This document shows, piece by piece, positions 23,292 to 27,835 of a stretch of 27,835 nt of DNA. The notes beneath the pieces are model-generated. The model saw only the letters and a program-made list of their open reading frames with translations, ran no database searches and had not been told where the DNA came from. Position 1 is the first letter of the stretch; the number at the start of each line of letters is the position of its first letter. This DNA comes from Gordonibacter faecis (GTDB lineage Bacteria; Actinomycetota; Coriobacteriia; Coriobacteriales; Eggerthellaceae), in assembly GCF_030077735.1 (NCBI RefSeq), contig NZ_JASJEU010000016.1, forward strand, positions 1 to 27,835, written 5' to 3'. A program made the position numbers and the translations under genes.

Positions 23292-24578
23292 TTACGCCAG
23301 CAGTTGCTCCACGCAGGCCAGTTTCACGCAGCACACAAATACGTCCATGGCGGCGTCCAGTTCGTCAAGGGGGGGCAGCGTGGGGGCGATGCGGATGTTG
23401 CTGTTTTGGGGGTCGTTCTTGTAAGGCCAGGTGGCGCCCGCGCCTGTCATGGTAACGCCCGCTTCTTTCGCCAGGCCCACAATACGCTTGGCCGTGCCTT
23501 CGGGCGCGTCGAACGATACGAAGTAGCCGCCGCGCGGATGCGACCACGAGCAGCCGCCCACCTCGGCCAGGCCCTCGTCAAGCTTGGAAACCACCAGTTC
23601 AAACTTCGGACGCAGGATAGCGGCGTGCTTGGCCATGTGTGCGGCCAAGCCCTCGGCGTCGCGCAGGAACTTCACGTGGCGCAGCTGATTCAGCTTGTCG
23701 TAGCCAATAGTGCCCACGCCCATGCGCTTCTTGATTTCCGCAATGTTGTCGGCGCTTGCCGCGATGGCGGAAATGCCCGCGCCCGGGTGCGTCACCTTGG
23801 ACGTGGAGGCGAACTTGAAGTAGCGGTTCGGGTTGCCAGCTGCACGACAGGCCGCGCCGATGTCCTTGAGCTGATCCTGTTCAGCTGCGTCATCGTAGAG
23901 GTGGTGCACGCAGTATGCGTTGTCCCAGAAGATGCGGAAGTCGTCAGCTGCGCAGGTCATGGAAGCCAGGCGCTCCACCACCTCGTCGGAATACGTCACA
24001 CCGCCGGGGTTGGAGTACTTCGGTACGCACCAGATGCCCTTGATGGATGCGTCGTTCGCCACGAGGCGCTCCACCTCGTCCATGTCGGGGCCGTCTGCGG
24101 TCATTGGCACGGGGATCATTTCAATGCCGAACGCCTCAGTAATGCCGAAGTGGCGGTCGTAGCCCGGCACGGGGCAGAGCCACTTGATGTTCTCGTATTG
24201 GCACCACGGCTTCGAGCCCAGCGTGCCGAAGTCCAGGCAGCGCGCCACCGCGTCATACATGAGTGTGAGGCTTGAATTGCCACCGATGATAATGTTCTCG
24301 GGTTCCTCTTCCACCATGGCGGCCATGAAGCGCTTCGCCTCGGGCAGACCGTCAAGCACGCCATAGTTGCGGCAGTCGGTGCCGTCCTCGGCGCGGCAGT
24401 CCTCCGCAGTAGTGACTGCGGTGAGCATAGGCATGCTGAGATCAAGCTGATCAGCCCCCGGCTTCCCACGCGCCATATTCAACGAGAGCCCCTTCGCCTT
24501 AATTTCGCCGTACTCCCGCTCAAGTTCGTCTTTGAGTGCCGTCAATTCGTCGCGTCCCATCTCCGCATACGTGGGCAT
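23292..24578 (-). CDS. aspartate aminotransferase, type Ic (Aminotran_MocR family)
   Basis: 428 residues, the normal length for the actinobacterial type Ic aspartate aminotransferases, which differ from the classical class I enzymes. It should interconvert aspartate and 2-oxoglutarate with oxaloacetate and glutamate in the cytoplasm, using PLP. R-G-K-P-G (37-41) is the family's N-terminal motif, Asp219 in F-W-D-N-A-Y binds the pyridine nitrogen, and Lys261 in S-T-S-K-V-T-H-P-G-A-G is the PLP-binding lysine. A clear ribosome site (GGAAGGAAG) precedes the ATG, and a promoter is visible 41 bases further up. Single-gene unit. Confidence 0.93.
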   Translation of the reverse strand: MPTYAEMGRDELTALKDELEREYGEIKAKGLSLNMARGKPGADQLDLSMPMLTAVTTAEDCRAEDGTDCRNYGVLDGLPEAKRFMAAMVEEEPENIIIGGNSSLTLMYDAVARCLDFGTLGSKPWCQYENIKWLCPVPGYDRHFGITEAFGIEMIPVPMTADGPDMDEVERLVANDASIKGIWCVPKYSNPGGVTYSDEVVERLASMTCAADDFRIFWDNAYCVHHLYDDAAEQDQLKDIGAACRAAGNPNRYFKFASTSKVTHPGAGISAIAASADNIAEIKKRMGVGTIGYDKLNQLRHVKFLRDAEGLAAHMAKHAAILRPKFELVVSKLDEGLAEVGGCSWSHPRGGYFVSFDAPEGTAKRIVGLAKEAGVTMTGAGATWPYKNDPQNSNIRIAPTLPPLDELDAAMDVFVCCVKLACVEQLLA

Positions 24579-24618
24579 TGTTTGCTTCCTTCCGTCGTCA
24601 ATCGTGCGTACGTTCTCT

Positions 24619-24648
24619 AGTATAAGGTTTAGCGAATCAATTAGTCGA
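24619..24648 (-). promoter_or_regulatory. promoter of the aminotransferase gene
   Basis: On the minus strand, -35 TCGACT (24648-24643) and -10 TATACT (24624-24619) are 18 bases apart, 40 bases before the ATG. Confidence 0.55.
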
Positions 24649-24781
24649 TACTGTTTTCGCCGAACTACGCCGCGCTGTCCGCCCGGTGACGCTGAATGAC
24701 GAAAGCGCCTACGTCCGGTGGGGCTGTGCGGGCGCGCGCTACGATGCCTTTCTCAAGCTGTTGATGAAAGGAGGCTGTATC

Positions 24782-24964
24782 ATGCCTATTCCCGATCCGC
24801 GTGCGAATGAAAAGAAGGAAACGTATATCTCGCGGTGTATGGAGCACATCACGCGTTACGAAAAGGACAAGTATCCCGACCAGGACCAACGTGCGGCCAT
24901 TTGCTACTCAACCTGGGATCGCTGGCAGAAAGATCACGGCCACCCCGAGCGTGCGGAAAAGTAG
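24782..24964 (+). CDS. 60-residue conserved-looking small protein
   Basis: AAAGGAGG stands 8 bases before the ATG at 24782, an ideal ribosome site; an in-frame ATG at 24686 lacks one. The 60 residues begin P-I-P-D-P-R and contain a Y-I-S-R-C-M stretch (16-20), Y-P-D-Q-D-Q-R-A-A-I-C (31-41) and W-D-R-W (45-48). This R-C ... Y-P-x-x-x-Q-R-x-A-I-C ... W pattern recalls a short module I associate with phage head-morphogenesis and protease loci, but no phage genes are near. The stop codon lies 2 bases from that of the convergent glycosylase gene. The two cysteines might bind metal or form a disulfide. Function unknown. Confidence 0.72.
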   Translation: MPIPDPRANEKKETYISRCMEHITRYEKDKYPDQDQRAAICYSTWDRWQKDHGHPERAEK

Positions 24965-24966
24965 CC

Positions 24967-25545
24967 TTACGGGGTGTGCGAACGGGGCGGCGCGACACCC
25001 AGCGCTTCGGCCACGGGTTGGTAGGCTTTCACCAGGTCGTCGAGGCGCATGCGCGCGTTTGCGGGACTGGTAGAGGGAAGTGCCACGTGGGGCACGCCGG
25101 GAAGCATGTCGGCGCAGTGGCGACGGAACAATTCGGTTGCCTTAGTCCCGGTGGTGAACACCGCTTCGAGTGGCGCGGTTGCGACTATGCGCGTGAGGTC
25201 GTTCGGCGCGGCATCTGCGATGGAGGCGTCGGATGCGCCAGTAATGGTGCACGAGGCCAGCGTGTCCCAGAGTGCAATGCCGTGCGCGAGAGCAAAGGCG
25301 CGCCGCGCCTCAACCCCTTGGGGTTCCGGCTGGTCAAACAGCGCACCCAGCACTTTCCAGAAGCGGTTCTGCGGGTGCATGTAGTAGAACCCCGCCTCGC
25401 GCGACTTTGGCGAAGGCATGGTGCCCAGCATGAGCACGCGTGAGTGCTGGTCAAACACGGGTTCTAGCGGATGGTCGACCCGCGTGCCTTCGCTGCTCGC
25501 GCTCGCGCTTGCGTTCGCGCTTGCTTTTGGTTTCGCCTTCGCCAT
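24967..25545 (-). CDS. DNA-deoxyinosine glycosylase (UDG superfamily, family 6)
   Basis: 192 residues. L-M-L-G-T-M-P-S (38-45), S-R-E-A-G-F-Y-Y-M-H-P-Q-N-R-F-W and, near the C-terminus, L-P-S-T-S-P-A-N match the hypoxanthine-DNA glycosylase branch of the uracil-DNA glycosylase fold. It should remove deaminated bases, chiefly hypoxanthine, in base-excision repair. The first 20 residues are low-complexity Lys/Ala/Ser repeats and probably disordered. It starts 6 bases after the PEBP-family gene and is likely co-transcribed and coupled with it; its own ribosome site is weak. Confidence 0.88.
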   Translation of the reverse strand: MAKAKPKASANASASASSEGTRVDHPLEPVFDQHSRVLMLGTMPSPKSREAGFYYMHPQNRFWKVLGALFDQPEPQGVEARRAFALAHGIALWDTLASCTITGASDASIADAAPNDLTRIVATAPLEAVFTTGTKATELFRRHCADMLPGVPHVALPSTSPANARMRLDDLVKAYQPVAEALGVAPPRSHTP

Positions 25546-25551
25546 GATGCC

Positions 25552-26064
25552 CTAGGCGCGACTCGGCAACTCGATTGACACCTCGGCCAGCACGTGGCCG
25601 CGAATGGCGCGACGGAATTCGTTCAGGTAGTACCCCTCTTCCAAGTCCAGCTCGCAGTCGAGCGCGTACACGGTCAGCGTATAGTCATGCGTCTTGTCGG
25701 GCGGGTAGGGCCCGGCGTAGCGATGGATGATGCGCGGGTCGGTGTGCGAGCCGGCCAAGGGCGACCAATCGCTGTTCGACCCCTGCACGCACGGCACCGC
25801 GCCCGAGGCGCTGGCGTTTTCCGGAATATGCCGCGTGTCAGCAGGGAAGTTGCAGGCAATCCAGTGGATCCAACAAAAGCCGCCCACAGGAATGGCGTCC
25901 CAGTCAAGAAACGTCAGCGCCAGCGACCGTGTACCCTCAGGCACCTCACTCACGTCAATGGGGAAGGACACGCACGGATGCCCGTCAATTGTGTCCTCTA
26001 CAGGGGCATACTTCCCATACTTATCAGGCAAAAGCCCGTTCTTCAACGCAACAGAAATGTTCAT
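25552..26064 (-). CDS. PEBP-family protein (YbhB/YbcL type)
   Basis: 170 residues from the ATG at 26064, which has AAAGGAG 8 bases upstream; an in-frame ATG at 26121 lies inside a terminator and is not used. The phosphatidylethanolamine-binding-protein fold is recognised by D-W-D-A-I-P-V-G-G-F-x-W-I-H-W and H-R-Y-A-G-P-Y-P-P-D-K-T-H-D-Y, ending in V-Y-A-L-D. Bacterial members bind small anionic ligands and their role is mostly unknown. No signal peptide, so cytoplasmic. It heads a two-gene unit with the deoxyinosine glycosylase; a -10 TATAAT is visible at 26106-26101. Confidence 0.9.
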   Translation of the reverse strand: MNISVALKNGLLPDKYGKYAPVEDTIDGHPCVSFPIDVSEVPEGTRSLALTFLDWDAIPVGGFCWIHWIACNFPADTRHIPENASASGAVPCVQGSNSDWSPLAGSHTDPRIIHRYAGPYPPDKTHDYTLTVYALDCELDLEEGYYLNEFRRAIRGHVLAEVSIELPSRA

Positions 26065-26100
26065 AACTTGCGCTCCTTTCGCCCACGTCACCTTCGCCTC

Positions 26101-26106
26101 ATTATA
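26101..26106 (-). promoter_or_regulatory. -10 element of the PEBP-glycosylase unit
   Basis: A consensus TATAAT on the minus strand directly follows the T-run of the terminator of the upstream gene and stands 36 bases before the PEBP start codon. The -35 would fall inside the terminator stem and is poor. Confidence 0.45.
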
Positions 26107-26108
26107 CA

Positions 26109-26135
26109 AAAAGGAGGGCACGAGGCCCTCCTTTT
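26109..26135 (-). terminator. intrinsic terminator of the NlpC/P60 gene
   Basis: On the minus strand, AAAAGGAGGGC and GCCCTCCTTTT form an 11-bp stem with a 5-base loop, 25 bases after the NlpC/P60 stop codon, followed by T's. The A/T flanks make it able to work in both directions. Confidence 0.88.
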
Positions 26136-26159
26136 ATCATGTCGCGGAAACCGTTGTTG

Positions 26160-27317
26160 TTAGAATTGCAATGCGCACGTGAAGCCCGACCACGAAAGGG
26201 AGTCGGTGTCGCGCACATACGCGCCAAAGGTGGGGGCGTGCACGTACGGCATGCCGCCGTATCCTGCCGCGATGCCCACATGGCCGGGGCGATACAGCAC
26301 GTCGCCGGGGCGCGCCTGCGACACGGGCACAATGTTGCTTGCGCAGGCGTACATCGACTCGGTGTAGTGCGGAAGCGAAATGCCCACCTGGGCGTAGCAC
26401 CAGGCCACCAAACCGGAGCAGTCCATACCCACGCCCGGCGTTGCGCCGCCCCACACATACGGCGTGCCGATGCACGAGTACGCGTAGTCGACAACCGACC
26501 CGTAGGAAGCGCCACCGCCACCACCGCCGCCGGAGTTGACCGGAGGCGTGTAGGTGTTCTCGTAGTTCGGGGTGTTGCCACCGCCATTGTTCACGATGCC
26601 ACCGCCGTTGTTGGAGGGTGTCTGATTCTGCACCGCACGAGCTGCTTCTTCGGCAGCGCGCTGAGCCGCTGCGGCAGCCGCTGCGGCGGCCTGCTCTTGT
26701 TCGAGCAGCGCCTTCGCCTCGGCGTCGAGCGAGTTCATGAGGTTCGTGGCCTCGGTTACCTTCGCGGCTACCTGGTCCTGAATCTCCTTGGCTTCAGCAG
26801 CCTTATCGGCGGCAATCTTTTCCTGCTTGGCGTATTCGTTCTTCGACGCTTCAAGTTCCTCGCGCAGCGTCTTGGTTTCCTCCACCATTTTGGAGTCGTT
26901 CTCGTTCACCTGGTTCAGCAAATCCCAGTTCTGCGTGAACTCTTCAAACGTGGCAGCGCCCATCACGAAGTCGAGGAAGCTGGTGGAACCGGAGCGGTAC
27001 ATGCTGCGCGCACGCGTGCCCAACTTGTCCTGGAGATCGGCAATCTTGCCGTTGGCTTCGTCGATCTTGGCCTGCTCGGCTTCCATGGCAGCCTTCGCAG
27101 CGTCCTGTTCCTCAATGGCCTTGTGGTAGTTATCCGCGGCGGTCTCGAGGTCGGCCTGCAGCCCGATGAGCTGGTTGCGTACCGCATCGGCCTGGGCCTG
27201 TTTCTCCGCAGCCGTCTCAGCGAACGCGGCCGAGGGGGCGAAGAGGGTTGCGGCACCGAACACGGCGGCACCGCCGATGAACGCTCGCCTGCTGAGTGCG
27301 TTTCTATGCTCGCTCAT
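26160..27317 (-). CDS. Tat-exported NlpC/P60 peptidoglycan hydrolase with coiled-coil domain
   Basis: 385 residues from the ATG at 27317 with AGGAGG 7 bases upstream. A Tat signal (S-R-R-A-F-I, Arg10-Arg11) is followed by a hydrophobic stretch and a likely signal-peptidase site after A-F-A (33). Residues 36-230 are a long Ala/Glu/Lys-rich coiled coil, as in RipA- and CwlO-type hydrolases. A Gly/Asn linker (236-270) leads to the NlpC/P60 domain, with Cys300 (M-D-C-S-G-L), His346 (R-P-G-H-V-G-I) and His360 (V-H-A-P) as the catalytic set. It should cut the peptide stems of peptidoglycan outside the membrane in cell separation or wall growth; the coiled coil likely controls activity. Single-gene unit with its own promoter and terminator. 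Confidence 0.95.
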   Translation of the reverse strand: MSEHRNALSRRAFIGGAAVFGAATLFAPSAAFAETAAEKQAQADAVRNQLIGLQADLETAADNYHKAIEEQDAAKAAMEAEQAKIDEANGKIADLQDKLGTRARSMYRSGSTSFLDFVMGAATFEEFTQNWDLLNQVNENDSKMVEETKTLREELEASKNEYAKQEKIAADKAAEAKEIQDQVAAKVTEATNLMNSLDAEAKALLEQEQAAAAAAAAAQRAAEEAARAVQNQTPSNNGGGIVNNGGGNTPNYENTYTPPVNSGGGGGGGASYGSVVDYAYSCIGTPYVWGGATPGVGMDCSGLVAWCYAQVGISLPHYTESMYACASNIVPVSQARPGDVLYRPGHVGIAAGYGGMPYVHAPTFGAYVRDTDSLSWSGFTCALQF

Positions 27318-27367
27318 GCGAAATCCTCCTAGATTGAGCACGTAGTGTGTATGGCAAAAGCAGAGGC

Positions 27368-27395
27368 ATCATACCACGTTTGCGCAGATGAACAA
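27368..27395 (-). promoter_or_regulatory. promoter of the NlpC/P60 gene
   Basis: On the minus strand, -35 TTGTTC (27395-27390) and -10 TATGAT (27373-27368) are 16 bases apart, 50 bases before the start codon. Confidence 0.55.
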
Positions 27396-27419
27396 AAACG
27401 GTTGTGAACGCGTTTCATA

Positions 27420-27630
27420 AGCCCAGTTCAAAGTTGGGGTCTTTTCCGTGTCTCGCCGCGCAACTGTTCCAAATCCGTCGGACGACGGCAAACAAGCCGT
27501 GGAACAGGCCAAATACCATGACCACAAGGTCTTGGGGCAGTGATTCTACATCTAGGGGCCCAGACCGTAAGCCCCAACAAGCGCCTTCCCTCGTCGCCGG
27601 AAGGAAGAGGGTAGGGAGGGTGCCGCCCCA
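27420..27630. other. structured stretch without a credible protein gene
   Basis: Short stems are frequent: CTGTTCC (27464-27470) with GGAACAG (27501-27507) enclosing CCGTC-ggac-GACGG (27475-27488); TTGGGGC (27532-27538) with GCCCCAA (27571-27577); CCTTCC (27584-27589) with GGAAGG (27599-27604). Open frames here lack ribosome sites and look random. A structured RNA on either strand is possible; I could not match it to a known class. Confidence 0.35.
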
Positions 27631-27633
27631 AGT

Positions 27634-27735
27634 GTGACGCGCTTCGCGAACCTGCTTACAGAAATGTGACGCGCTATCGCGCTAACTATTGCGCCACGAG
27701 ACAACTGCCCTCCCTACCACTATGACGAGGGTACT
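27634..27735. repeat. second copy of the dispersed GACGCGCT repeat
   Basis: GTGACGCGCTTCGCG (27634-27648) and GTGACGCGCTATCGCGC (27666-27682) are followed by a tail with TGCGCCACGAG and CTACCACTATGACGAGGG. Units and tail correspond to those at 6097-6190 in the same order. Nothing else is visible from here to the end of the window. Confidence 0.65.
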
Positions 27736-27835
27736 TTCATGTACGATAAACCTAACTAAAAAGGTAACCAACGTAGTCCAGCTATAAAGAGTCAATAGGT
27801 AATTCGGGGTTTTTCTCGTTTGTTTTGGCTGCTTT

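Noticed and set aside
27591..27612. GGAAGGAAG resembling the SRP RNA apical loop
   Set aside because: The flanking symmetric-loop sequences of SRP RNA (GTCAGG before, AGCAGC after) are missing and the stem does not extend.
1..27835. CRISPR array, tRNA or rRNA genes, transposase or integrase
   Set aside because: I saw no evenly spaced repeat series with spacers, no tRNA T-loop pattern in the intergenic regions and no transposase-like frame.

Overview
The window looks like a chromosomal segment of a high-GC anaerobic actinobacterium of the class Coriobacteriia, most likely the family Eggerthellaceae (Eggerthella, Gordonibacter, Adlercreutzia, Slackia and relatives). This is an inference. It rests on three respiratory-type molybdopterin oxidoreductases in 28 kb, dedicated ferredoxins and a TorD chaperone, small LuxR-type regulators, Tat-exported proteins, a strongly diverged AddAB pair and a type Ic aspartate aminotransferase. 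I see no rRNA, tRNA, CRISPR array, transposase or phage structural gene.

Layout. (1) 1-6072, plus strand: a Tat-exported DmsA-like molybdoenzyme, a four-cluster DmsB-like ferredoxin, a TorD-family chaperone and a radical SAM protein. A long inverted repeat precedes the set and a REP-like palindrome cluster splits it. No DmsC-type membrane anchor is present. (2) 6073-6872: 800 bases without a protein gene, holding tandem short repeats, a hairpin array, and a structured stretch that ends in a strong terminator. (3) 6873-10149: an acetylene-hydratase-like molybdo/tungsto-enzyme (paralog 1), a small zinc-ribbon protein, and a convergent small LuxR regulator. (4) 10293-16973: addB-addA, the double-strand-break repair nuclease-helicase, probably read from a leaderless promoter. 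(5) 17057-19165, minus strand: an AAA/RecF-like ATPase followed by two small unrecognised genes. (6) 19227-22458, minus strand: the second LuxR regulator, acetylene-hydratase-like paralog 2 and a two-cluster ferredoxin. (7) 22695-27317: a DUF2798-like membrane protein, aspartate aminotransferase, a 60-residue orphan, a deoxyinosine glycosylase, a PEBP-family protein and a Tat-exported NlpC/P60 cell-wall hydrolase. The right end holds a structured non-coding stretch and a second copy of the dispersed repeat.

The main signal is a duplicated enzyme-regulator module. The two acetylene-hydratase-like proteins have equal length (756 residues) and align without gaps over their N-terminal ~150 residues. 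Each lies next to one of two paralogous LuxR proteins. Both luxR genes carry the same perfect palindrome, CTATCA-N4-TGATAG, directly upstream of the -35 box, with -10 TATACT at nearly the same distance. The copies have diverged: paralog 1 has Ser in place of the second cluster cysteine and no ferredoxin beside it, whereas paralog 2 keeps all four cysteines and has a ferredoxin 25 bases downstream. Both carry His where acetylene hydratase has its catalytic Asp, so they probably act on a different substrate. A separate cluster-ligand change, Cys to Asp, occurs in the DmsB-like protein.
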